This document shows positions 1-6,166 of a DNA stretch of 8,447 nt, piece after piece. This DNA is from Kiritimatiellia bacterium (GTDB lineage: Bacteria > Verrucomicrobiota > Kiritimatiellia > RFP12 > UBA3636). Under the pieces are notes generated by a model. The model did not search any database and was not told the DNA's origin. It saw nothing but the letters and a program-made list of their open reading frames with translations. Position numbers and translations under genes: made by a program. The stretch is from NCBI GenBank assembly GCA_017450425.1, contig JAFSUV010000011.1:1-8447 (forward strand), written 5' to 3'. The stretch's first letter is position 1, and each line of letters opens with the position of its first letter.

Positions 1-2
1 GC

Positions 3-1085
3 ATCCGCATCAACCACATCCACCTGGAGGAGGACGCGGCGAAAATCAACCACTACGCCCGCCACTCTGGCGTTGACTACAACCGGTGCGGGACGCCGCT
101 CATGGAGATCGTCGGCGAGCCGGATCTGACGTCGCCGGACGAAACGATGGCCTACCTTCAGGCCCTGCGCAAGATCCTCGTCCATGCCGGGGTCTCCGAT
201 TGCAATCTCGAAGACGGCAACATGCGCTCCGACGTGAATGTCTCGCTCCGTCCGGAAGGGACGGACACGCTCGGGACGAAGGTCGAGATAAAGAACATGA
301 ACACGTTCAAGGGCATTCACGCCGCCCTTGAATACGAAATCGCGCGGCAGACCGCAGTGCTTGAGGGCGGCGGAACAGTCGTGCAGGAAACACGCCGCTG
401 GGACGCCGAGCTCGGCGAGACTTTCTCCATGCGGACGAAGGAGAACGCGCACGACTACCGCTATTTCCCGGAGCCAGACCTGCTGCCGGTCGAAATCCCG
501 CCAGAACTCGTCGAACAGTGGCGCGCATCGCTTCCGGAACTCCCGGAAAAAAAGAAGGCGAGGTTCCAGTCGGAGTTCGGTCTGCCGGAGTACGACGCCG
601 GGGTGCTGTCTTCCGACCTGCCGCTCGCCACGTTTTTCGAAAAGACCGTCGCGGCCGGCGCACCGGCCAAGATCGCAGCCAACTGGATAATGGGCGACCT
701 CTTGCGGCTCGTCGGCGCCGCCGGCACGGAGATCGGCTCCGTTTCCACCGTTTCGCCTGAATCGCTGGCGTCGCTCCTCTCGCTCGTGGAGAACAAGACC
801 GTGAACGGCCCCACGGCCAAACAGCTGCTGGAGGAAATTTTCGAAAAGGGCGGCGATCCGGCTCTCATCGTGAAGGAGCGCGGTCTCGCGCAGATGTCGG
901 ACGCCGGTGCCGTCGAGGCGCTCGCCCGCCAGGCCGTCGAAAACAATCCGAAACCGGCTTCCGAGTTCAGGGCCGGGAAAAAGGCGAGTCTGCAATTCCT
1001 TGTCGGGCAGGTGATGAAACTTTCGCGCGGCAAGGCAAATCCCAAACTCGCAGCCGAAGCCCTTCAGCGCATCCTTTCCGTGTAG
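3..1085 (+). CDS. gatB: Aspartyl/glutamyl-tRNA amidotransferase subunit B, 5'-truncated by window edge
   Basis: GatB is the tRNA-binding and kinase subunit of the cytoplasmic GatCAB complex, which converts Glu-tRNA(Gln) and/or Asp-tRNA(Asn) to the amidated forms with ammonia from GatA. The frame is open from base 3 and gives 360 residues to TAG; the family is usually about 480, so roughly the first 120 are off the window. The internal ATG at 102 is not the start, because the conserved block continues upstream of it: HLEEDAAK at visible residues 7-14 and VDYNRCGTPLMEIV at 24-37. Further GatB landmarks are EIKNMNTFKGI and the RTKENAHDYRYFPEPDL stretch. The C-terminal YqeY-type helical domain runs from about residue 212 (NWIMGDLLRL at 227) to the end, with the expected GPTAKQLL and KANPKLA motifs. 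gatA and gatC are not visible. The gene is complete at its 3' end and shows no sign of damage. Confidence 0.97.
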   Translation: MRINHIHLEEDAAKINHYARHSGVDYNRCGTPLMEIVGEPDLTSPDETMAYLQALRKILVHAGVSDCNLEDGNMRSDVNVSLRPEGTDTLGTKVEIKNMNTFKGIHAALEYEIARQTAVLEGGGTVVQETRRWDAELGETFSMRTKENAHDYRYFPEPDLLPVEIPPELVEQWRASLPELPEKKKARFQSEFGLPEYDAGVLSSDLPLATFFEKTVAAGAPAKIAANWIMGDLLRLVGAAGTEIGSVSTVSPESLASLLSLVENKTVNGPTAKQLLEEIFEKGGDPALIVKERGLAQMSDAGAVEALARQAVENNPKPASEFRAGKKASLQFLVGQVMKLSRGKANPKLAAEALQRILSV

Positions 1086-1140
1086 TCGCCAGCCGCACGC
1101 CGGAACATAAGAAAAACGAAAACCATAAAACTGACTACCG
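1086..1140. other. A-rich intergenic leader before the dksA-like gene
   Basis: This 55 bp gap separates the gatB stop from the dksA-like start. Its second half (about 1102-1130) is strikingly A-rich against a GC-rich background. It has no Shine-Dalgarno motif at normal distance from the ATG at 1141; the nearest purine run, GGAA at 1102-1105, is too far away. It may hold a promoter -10 region or an S1-type unstructured leader, but I see no convincing paired -35/-10. There is no hairpin with a T-tract, so gatB may read through into the next gene. Confidence 0.4.
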
Positions 1141-1944
1141 ATGAAAACGACCAAAAAAGCAACCTCCAAGGTTTCCTCGAAGAAGGAAAAAAAAGCGACA
1201 ACGGAAAAACTTCCGGCAATAAAGCTCGGTGGCCTTTGGTTTTCCCGGGATGCAGCCCGCAAGGCTAAAAAGGCAACGGCCAAGCCGGCGAAGAAAGCGG
1301 CGGCGAAGCCCGCAGCCAAGCCGGCGAAGAAGGCGGCGGCGAAGCCCGCAGCCAAGCCGGCGAAGAAGGCGGAGGCAACGCCCGCTGCCAAGCCTAAGAA
1401 GGCGGAAATAACGGCAAGCGAGCAACCGACTGCAAAAGCCGAGGAACCGGCGAAAGTCGAAGCGGTTGCGCCTGAAGCGAAGCCGTTCGATCCATTCGAC
1501 TACCCGGAGTACGACGACGAGCCCGAATGGCAGCAAGGCGAGGACGAACCCTTTTCCGACAACGAGCTGGCGCTCTTCCGCGAAAATCTCCGCGTCCTGC
1601 GCGCAAAGCTTTCGGGCAAGGCGGCGTCGCTGCAATCCCAGTCGCTGCACCGCTACGACGAAGTGAACAATGCGGAAGACGGCACGGACGCGATGCTGCG
1701 CAACACGGAGCTGAAGAAAGCGTCCCTCGACGAAGACCAGATAAAGCAGATCGACATGGCACTGCTTGCGCTGGAAAAAGGCTCGTACGGCGTCTGCCAC
1801 AATTGCGGGCGGAAAATAGGCGCGAAGAGACTGCTTGCGATCCCGTTCGCGAAGTTCTGCATCCAGTGCCAGTCCGAAATGGAAGAGCAGGAAGCGCGGC
1901 GCGGACCCGCGACCGACTCCGATGCATCCGGATACGACGACTAG
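1141..1944 (+). CDS. DksA/TraR-type C4 zinc-finger protein with histone H1-like basic N-terminal tail
   Basis: The 267-residue protein has three zones. Residues 1-113 are Lys/Ala/Pro-rich, H1-like and low in complexity, with three 12-residue repeats at 48-83. Residues about 117-141 are acidic and aromatic (DPFDYPEYDDEPEW). Residues about 142-255 are a DksA/TraR domain: a helical region, then a C4 zinc finger with Cys219, Cys222, Cys240 and Cys243. The CX2C-X17-CX2C spacing is that of E. coli DksA, and the IGAKRLLAIPFAKFC stretch is typical of the family. DksA proteins enter the RNA polymerase secondary channel and modulate transcription, often with ppGpp. The basic tail could add DNA or RNA binding, which is inference. 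In an ungapped alignment the E. coli tip residues Asp71 and Asp74 fall on Asn176 and Glu179. The first in-frame ATG was used; it has no Shine-Dalgarno. The stop lies inside the lspA reading frame. The DksA-type domain is certain, but orthology to E. coli dksA is not, so no symbol is given. Confidence 0.93.
   Translation: MKTTKKATSKVSSKKEKKATTEKLPAIKLGGLWFSRDAARKAKKATAKPAKKAAAKPAAKPAKKAAAKPAAKPAKKAEATPAAKPKKAEITASEQPTAKAEEPAKVEAVAPEAKPFDPFDYPEYDDEPEWQQGEDEPFSDNELALFRENLRVLRAKLSGKAASLQSQSLHRYDEVNNAEDGTDAMLRNTELKKASLDEDQIKQIDMALLALEKGSYGVCHNCGRKIGAKRLLAIPFAKFCIQCQSEMEEQEARRGPATDSDASGYDD
1282..1389 (+). repeat. Three tandem 36 bp coding repeats (12-residue KPAKKAAAKPAA unit)
   Basis: Units lie at 1282-1317, 1318-1353 and 1354-1389, and a fourth copy starts at 1390 (AAGCCTAAG) but decays. 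Copies 1 and 2 differ at a single base (AAA versus AAG lysine codon). Copy 3 has several further changes that alter the end of its unit. The unit is in frame, so a gain or loss of copies would lengthen or shorten the basic tail without a frameshift. A degenerate related stretch precedes copy 1 (KAKKATA). Confidence 0.95.
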
Positions 1945-2413
1945 CCGAGTGAAGACCGTTGTCCTGACAGCCGCCGCAGTCGCGGCGCTCGATCAAGCGA
2001 CAAAAGCCGCCGTGCTTGCGTGTTTTGCCCCGGGGGAGTCCGTCGCGGTCGTTCCGGGGTTTTTCGACCTGTGCCTCGTTCTCAACCGCGGCGCGGCATG
2101 GGGCATCCTGGCGGGGCGCAGGGTATTGCTCGTGGCGGTGTCGGCCGCCATGCTCGCGCTGCTGTGGTTTTCAAGGCGCGATTTAGGCTCGACGCGCGCG
2201 GGACGCGTCGCTTCCGGGCTTCTCGGCGGCGGCATAGTCGGAAACCTCATCGACAGGGCGTTTCGCGGAGAAGTCGTGGATTTCCTCGATTTCCACATCG
2301 GGCGCGAGTGGTCGTGGCCGGCGTTCAACGCGGCCGACAGCGCGATTTGCATCGCAGTGGCGATCCTTTTGATCGGGCAGGGCGTAGAGGCATGGTTTCA
2401 AAATCGACGATAG
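1922..2413 (+). CDS. lspA: Lipoprotein signal peptidase (signal peptidase II)
   Basis: LspA is the inner-membrane aspartyl protease that cuts the signal peptide from prolipoproteins after diacylglyceryl modification of the +1 cysteine. The 163-residue product matches the family length and has four hydrophobic segments. Signature blocks are present in order: Asp24 in TM1 (LDQATK), NRGAAWGIL at 55-63, GNLIDR at 107-112, VVDFLDFH at 118-125 and FNAADSAI at 135-142. Asp120 and Asp139 correspond to the catalytic pair, and their 19-residue spacing equals that of P. aeruginosa LspA (Asp124/Asp143). The start is uncertain. ATG 1922 overlaps the dksA-like gene by 23 bp. An in-frame GTG at 1949, four bases after that gene's TAG, would give 154 residues with Lys-Thr leading straight into TM1, the length of B. 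subtilis LspA. Neither start has a Shine-Dalgarno, so translation is probably coupled to the gene before. Confidence 0.95.
   Translation: MHPDTTTSRVKTVVLTAAAVAALDQATKAAVLACFAPGESVAVVPGFFDLCLVLNRGAAWGILAGRRVLLVAVSAAMLALLWFSRRDLGSTRAGRVASGLLGGGIVGNLIDRAFRGEVVDFLDFHIGREWSWPAFNAADSAICIAVAILLIGQGVEAWFQNRR
2379..2382 (+). promoter_or_regulatory. Possible Shine-Dalgarno for the DUF4340 gene
   Basis: AGGG lies 9 bases before ATG 2392, inside the end of lspA. A better-looking AGAGG at 2386-2390 sits only one base from the ATG and is too close to serve it. Confidence 0.4.
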
Positions 2414-4188
2414 GCGGCCTGGCGCTCCTGCTGGCGGCGTTGCTTGCGGGACTCCGCATAATGTCCACGACCGATGCGGAGCGCACGGCGGCGGCAGGCA
2501 TCGCGCCGCTGGCGGTTTCGACGCCGTCGGCGGTCGTATTTTCGCGCGGCGACGGCGAAGAAGTGCGCATCGTCCGCAGCGGCGGCGGATGGGCGCTCGC
2601 TTCGCCGGAATCGGGACGAGCGGATCCGGCGGTGGTGGGCGGCGTGCTCGCCGCGCTTGCCGGAGGCGGCGTGCGCGACCGCATAACGCCGCGCCAGCGG
2701 GCCGGGCGCGGCCTTGCGCTCGAAGACTTCGGACTTGCGCCGCCAGTCGCTTCCGTGACGCTTTCGTTTGCCGGAATGGACGATTTCCAGATTGACTTCG
2801 GGATCGAGTCGCCGGGTGGCGGCGTGTTCGCGAAATCGTCGGCCAGCGACGACGTGCTTGTCGTGCCCCGCAGCGCGTTCGACGCCCTCCCCTCCTCTCT
2901 CGACGCATGCCGGGACAGGGCGCTCGTGCCTTCCGCCGGCGAGCCTCCCGTCGCCTTCGAGATACGCCGCAGGGGCGAAGTGCCGACGAAAGTGGAGCGG
3001 GGGGCGGACGGACAATGGGCGGTGGCGGCCCCGTTTCCGCTCCCGGCAGACCAGGAAGTCGCGGAAAGGGCGTGCGCGGCGCTCGCGGGGCGCAACATCC
3101 GCAGGTTCGTCGTATCGCCCGGCACGAACGAAACCGCATCCGCGGCGCTGAGGCTCGCGCACGGACTTTCGCCGGAAGAAGCCGCAGTGTCGGTCGCGGT
3201 TTGGACGCGCGAAGGGAGTTTCCCGGAGGTGTTTTTCTTTGGCGACGGCGACCCGTCGGACGCCGGGAGCGTGTTCGTCTCGTCTTCCGACGGCATGGTT
3301 TTCACCGTCGATGAAAACCTCACCGAAGCGGTCTCGCCGACTCTCGACGAAATCCGAGACAGGCGGATATTCGCGTTTTCGATTTCGGACGTCGATTCGT
3401 TTTCCGTCCGCTCCGCCGGACGCGAGCGGGTCGAACTGCGCCGCGACAACGCCGGCGCGTGGGCGTTTGCGAGTCCTTCGCCGGCCGAAACCGAGGAAAA
3501 GGCGGTGGATGGATATCTGGCGCACCTCCTTTCGTGGTGCGACACCGCAGTGCGGATGGATTCCGCAAGCGATCCTGCGGCCTTGACAGCAAACGGCGAC
3601 GGCTTTGCCGTTTCCTTTCGTCTTCGCGGCGCGGAGGAGCCGCTCGAATACGCGGTGGTCAAGTGCCTGCCCGAAGAAACGGCGCCGTTCTGGGCGGCGA
3701 AAATCGTCGGGCGCGAATCCCCGCTGCGGGTGCTCGACGATTTGGCCGACCCTGCGACGGCGCTTTCCGACGCTTCGCTTGCCGCGCTGCGCTCAAGAAC
3801 CGTATTGACGCTGTCCGGCGCCGCCGTGGAGGCGGTTGCCGCGCTCGACGCAGACGGCAGGGCCTTTCCGCTCGGCGCGGCCGCCGCTGCGGCGATGCTC
3901 GGCCTCGTCTCCAACTTCAACGCCCAGGCGACATGCGCGATCTCGTCCCCCGACCCTTCGGCATGGGGGCTTTTGCCGCCACGCGCCCAATGGAGCTTTT
4001 CGACTTCCATCCCGGAGCGTCCGGTGGTGATACTGCAGATGGGGGCCGCTCTGGCGAACGGCTCCGTGTTTGTGAGGGTCAAGGGCGACAACGCGGTATT
4101 TCTGGCTTCCGCCGCAGATTCCGCAGTGCTGGAATCATGCGCCGGGGCCGTGGCCAAAGAGGGCGAAAAAGATGAAAAAGGCGAATGA
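2392..4188 (+). CDS. DUF4340-type membrane-anchored protein with repeated modules
   Basis: The function is not established. Residues 7-22 form a hydrophobic segment after Lys4, a signal anchor or uncleaved signal peptide, so most of the 598 residues should lie outside the cytoplasm. The rest resembles DUF4340 (PF14238): a G-x-W-A-[LF]-A-S-P strand pair (visible near residues 69 and 361), a helix of the form AD-x-x-VV-x-x-VLAALA, a GL-x-P-P strand, a GGGVFAKSS-like hairpin and a closing RDR motif. This pattern recurs: RDRA at 174, RDRR at 322 and RSRT at 467, and GL at 114, 258 and 526 (WGLLPP). That implies three full modules plus a shorter fourth. DUF4340 proteins often sit beside ABC-2/GldG-type transporter genes, but none is seen here. 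The gene overlaps lspA by 22 bp and the next gene by 17 bp. The upstream extension of the same open frame is lspA shadow, and ATG 2392 is the start that places the membrane segment at the N-terminus. Confidence 0.85.
   Translation: MVSKSTIGGLALLLAALLAGLRIMSTTDAERTAAAGIAPLAVSTPSAVVFSRGDGEEVRIVRSGGGWALASPESGRADPAVVGGVLAALAGGGVRDRITPRQRAGRGLALEDFGLAPPVASVTLSFAGMDDFQIDFGIESPGGGVFAKSSASDDVLVVPRSAFDALPSSLDACRDRALVPSAGEPPVAFEIRRRGEVPTKVERGADGQWAVAAPFPLPADQEVAERACAALAGRNIRRFVVSPGTNETASAALRLAHGLSPEEAAVSVAVWTREGSFPEVFFFGDGDPSDAGSVFVSSSDGMVFTVDENLTEAVSPTLDEIRDRRIFAFSISDVDSFSVRSAGRERVELRRDNAGAWAFASPSPAETEEKAVDGYLAHLLSWCDTAVRMDSASDPAALTANGDGFAVSFRLRGAEEPLEYAVVKCLPEETAPFWAAKIVGRESPLRVLDDLADPATALSDASLAALRSRTVLTLSGAAVEAVAALDADGRAFPLGAAAAAAMLGLVSNFNAQATCAISSPDPSAWGLLPPRAQWSFSTSIPERPVVILQMGAALANGSVFVRVKGDNAVFLASAADSAVLESCAGAVAKEGEKDEKGE
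4158..4163 (+). promoter_or_regulatory. Shine-Dalgarno for the AsmA-like gene
   Basis: AGAGGG lies 8 bases before ATG 4172, within the last codons of the DUF4340 gene. It is the strongest ribosome-binding site on the plus strand in this window and fixes the start of the next gene within the overlap. Confidence 0.75.
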
Positions 4189-5017
4189 CCGGACCGGAAA
4201 ATCCGTGGCGAAACGAGTGGCGACCGCCGTCGCGGCGTGCGCCATCGCGGCTGTGGCCGTCGTGGCGATCCTCAACTACGCGCTCGGCGCGATAATCGAA
4301 AAATCCGCCCCGGCCGTGGGGCCGGCCGTCCTTGGCACCCCGCTTGCGGTGTCAAACGCCAACATGCGCATCCTTGCCGGGCGCGTTCAGCTCGGCGGAG
4401 TGGTGGTCGGCCCGCCGGAAGGCTTCGACGCAAACGTTTTCGAAATGGCGGATTTCAAGGTCGATCTCGACGTGAAGTCGCTCCTGGGCTCTGCCGACGA
4501 GCCGATCGTGATACGCGAAATAGTGATCGACGGGCCTTTCGTGAGCTACGAGTTGAAGGGCCTTCACGACAACCTCCACGCGATATTGGCCAAGCTGGGC
4601 GTGGAAGAAGGCGACGAAAAGGAGAAGCCTGAGGACGACGGCGGCAAGAAGGCCAAGGACGGGCGCAAGGTGCGGATCGACAGATTTCTCTTCGACAACG
4701 CCAAAGTCCGGGTGGCCGTGGCCGGCGGCAAGGGGGTGGTCGTGCCGCTGCCGAAGATCGAACTCAAGGGAATCGGCGCAAAATCCGGCGGGGCGACGGC
4801 GCTCGAAGCGACAGGCGAAATCCTGCTGTCGATCACGACCGGCACGGTAAAGGCCGCAGCCGGAGCGGTGATGGATGTCGGCGGCGCGGCCGTGGACGCC
4901 GCCGCGGCCGTCGGAAGCGCCGTAGGCGACGCCGCGAAGGGCGTCATCGGCGCAATCCTGGGATCGAGCGACGAAAAGACCGAAGAAACGGCTGCGGAAG
5001 CGGACGCCGCAAACTGA
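4172..5017 (+). CDS. AsmA-like membrane-anchored protein
   Basis: The 281-residue product starts with a basic stretch (MKKANDRTGKSVAKR) and a long hydrophobic segment at about 16-37, a signal anchor. Residues about 45-143 match the N-terminal AsmA/DUF748-like pattern: GTPLAVSNANMRILAGRVQL, then GPPEGFDANVFEMADFKVDLD, then IVIREIVIDGPFVSYEL. Residues 145-166 are a charged Glu/Lys/Asp linker. Residues 167-223 hold another strand-rich piece (VRIDRFLFDNAKVRV). Residues 224-267 form an Ala/Gly/Val-rich, probably amphipathic helix repeating roughly every 11 residues, which might lie on a membrane. AsmA-family proteins span or line the periplasm and affect outer-membrane lipid or protein homeostasis. 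This one is short and carries only one AsmA-like unit, so its exact role is unknown. It overlaps the DUF4340 gene by 17 bp and is the last gene of the plus-strand cluster. Confidence 0.8.
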   Translation: MKKANDRTGKSVAKRVATAVAACAIAAVAVVAILNYALGAIIEKSAPAVGPAVLGTPLAVSNANMRILAGRVQLGGVVVGPPEGFDANVFEMADFKVDLDVKSLLGSADEPIVIREIVIDGPFVSYELKGLHDNLHAILAKLGVEEGDEKEKPEDDGGKKAKDGRKVRIDRFLFDNAKVRVAVAGGKGVVVPLPKIELKGIGAKSGGATALEATGEILLSITTGTVKAAAGAVMDVGGAAVDAAAAVGSAVGDAAKGVIGAILGSSDEKTEETAAEADAAN

Positions 5018-5029
5018 CGGCTCCGCCCG
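5018..5029. other. 12 bp gap between convergent gene clusters
   Basis: Only 12 bases separate the TGA of the AsmA-like gene from the TAG of alr on the other strand. Short GC hairpins are possible nearby (GCGG at 5000-5003 with CCGC at 5007-5010; CGCGC at 5044-5048 with GCGCG at 5054-5058). Both lie inside coding sequence and neither is followed by a T-tract. No intrinsic terminator is visible, so the two transcripts probably overlap at their 3' ends or end by Rho. Confidence 0.55.
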
Positions 5030-6166
5030 CTAATCCACGTAAACGCGCTTTACGCGCGAGCCGATGGCGCAAAGCACCTCGTAGGCGTGGGTGCCTTTGA
5101 GCGTGGCCCACTCGTCTATGCCGATTTCGCATCCGCCCTGGCGGCCGAGGCAGATCGCCTCGTCGCCGGGGGCGGCGCCGGGCACCTGATCGAGCAGGAC
5201 GGTCGCGTAGTCCATGCAAATGCGGCCCACGACGGGGCACGGACGACCGCCGACCAGGATTGTGCCGCGGTTCGAGAGCGCAAGCGGAAGACCGTCAGCG
5301 TAGCCCGCCGCGACGGTTCCCACGAGGATGTCGCGCGGGGCGGTCCAAGTGCGCCCGTAGCCGATCGTCGAGCCCGCTTTCACGCGGCGGACCTGCGCGA
5401 GACGGGCGCGCAGGGTGAATGCCGGCTTGAGCGGCAGGGCTCTCGCGCCCATCGGGTCGAACGAACCGTGCAGGTTGAGGCCGGTGCGCACATGCGTGAA
5501 CGGCGCCCGGCATGCGGCGCGCACGTTGTTCACCCCGTCGGAATTGGCGATGTGCAGAGCGGGTATCGAAATGCCCTTCGCCGCGAGGCGGCGCACCAGG
5601 GCGCGAAAGGCGCCCACTTGCGCGAGAGTCGCCTTGTCGCCGGGGATGTTCGCCGTCGGGAAGTGCGAATACAGACCTTCCACGACGATTCCCGGCAGGC
5701 GCGAAAACTCGCGGATTTTTTCCTCCGCTTCGTCAAGCGTGACGCCGACGCGCGACATCCCGGTGTCGAGGGCGACGTGGCAGATCGCGGTTTTCCGGCG
5801 TCTTGCCGCGGCTTTCGACACTGCGGCGGCTTCGACGGAGTCTGAGAGCGGGATGCGCAAGCCGGCCGCAACGGCGCGGTCGATCTCGTCCGGCATGAGC
5901 GACCCCAGGATGCCGACCGGCATGCGCCGCTTCACCGCAGCCTGCGCTTCCAGCGCTTCCGAAAGCTCGGCCGTGGCGATGGCGGAGACGCCTTCGGCGC
6001 CAAGGCGCGCCGCTATGCGCGACATGCCGAGGCCGTAGGCGTTCGCCTTCAATACCGCAATTACGCCGAGCGGCTTCACGCGGTCCGCGACGGCATGGAA
6101 ATTGGCCGCGATGGCGCCAAGGGAAACTTCGAGCTCCACGCGGCTCGGCACGGATCTGTCGTTCAT
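5030..6166 (-). CDS. alr: Alanine racemase, PLP-dependent
   Basis: Alr interconverts L- and D-alanine in the cytoplasm and supplies D-Ala for peptidoglycan. The 378-residue length is typical. The fold-type III barrel domain carries the PLP lysine Lys40 in VLKANAYGLG, with Tyr44 in the same motif, then DTGMSRVG with Arg139, EGLYSHFPTA at 163-172, and HIANSDG at 205-211. The C-terminal beta domain has the second catalytic base Tyr270 in IGYGRTW, GYADG at 288-292, and GRICMD at 314-319. The position of the carbamylated lysine (seven residues before Arg139) is Ala132 here. The open frame runs further upstream, but that part is glycosyltransferase shadow. ATG at 6166-6164 is chosen because it has GAGG 8 bases upstream and overlaps the preceding stop as ATGA. 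The gene is therefore translationally coupled to the GT2 gene and is last in its cluster. Confidence 0.97.
   Translation of the reverse strand: MNDRSVPSRVELEVSLGAIAANFHAVADRVKPLGVIAVLKANAYGLGMSRIAARLGAEGVSAIATAELSEALEAQAAVKRRMPVGILGSLMPDEIDRAVAAGLRIPLSDSVEAAAVSKAAARRRKTAICHVALDTGMSRVGVTLDEAEEKIREFSRLPGIVVEGLYSHFPTANIPGDKATLAQVGAFRALVRRLAAKGISIPALHIANSDGVNNVRAACRAPFTHVRTGLNLHGSFDPMGARALPLKPAFTLRARLAQVRRVKAGSTIGYGRTWTAPRDILVGTVAAGYADGLPLALSNRGTILVGGRPCPVVGRICMDYATVLLDQVPGAAPGDEAICLGRQGGCEIGIDEWATLKGTHAYEVLCAIGSRVKRVYVD

Noticed and set aside
1282..1389. Three-copy direct repeat as a CRISPR-like or iteron array
   Set aside because: Units abut without spacers and are in frame within a coding region. 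They encode a Lys/Ala/Pro-rich tail.
1135..1800. Minus-strand open frame with Arg/Leu/Gly repeats opposite the dksA-like gene
   Set aside because: Its repeats are only the complement of the 36 bp coding repeats. The sense product has a proper C4 zinc finger.
2183..3525. Two further long Arg-rich open frames on the minus strand (2183-3139 and 2398-3525)
   Set aside because: Arg/Pro/Ala-rich translation without domains, fully inside lspA and the DUF4340 gene. They are shadows of a GC-rich sequence.
2325..4157. 610-codon open frame antisense to the DUF4340 gene
   Set aside because: Its translation is low in complexity (Ser/Ala/Arg/Thr-rich) with no recognisable motif. It mirrors the sense gene, as expected from G/C-biased third positions. 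The sense frame has the membrane segment and repeated modules.
5044..5058. CGCGC/GCGCG hairpin as a terminator
   Set aside because: It has only five base pairs, lies inside the alr coding end and has no T-tract on either side.
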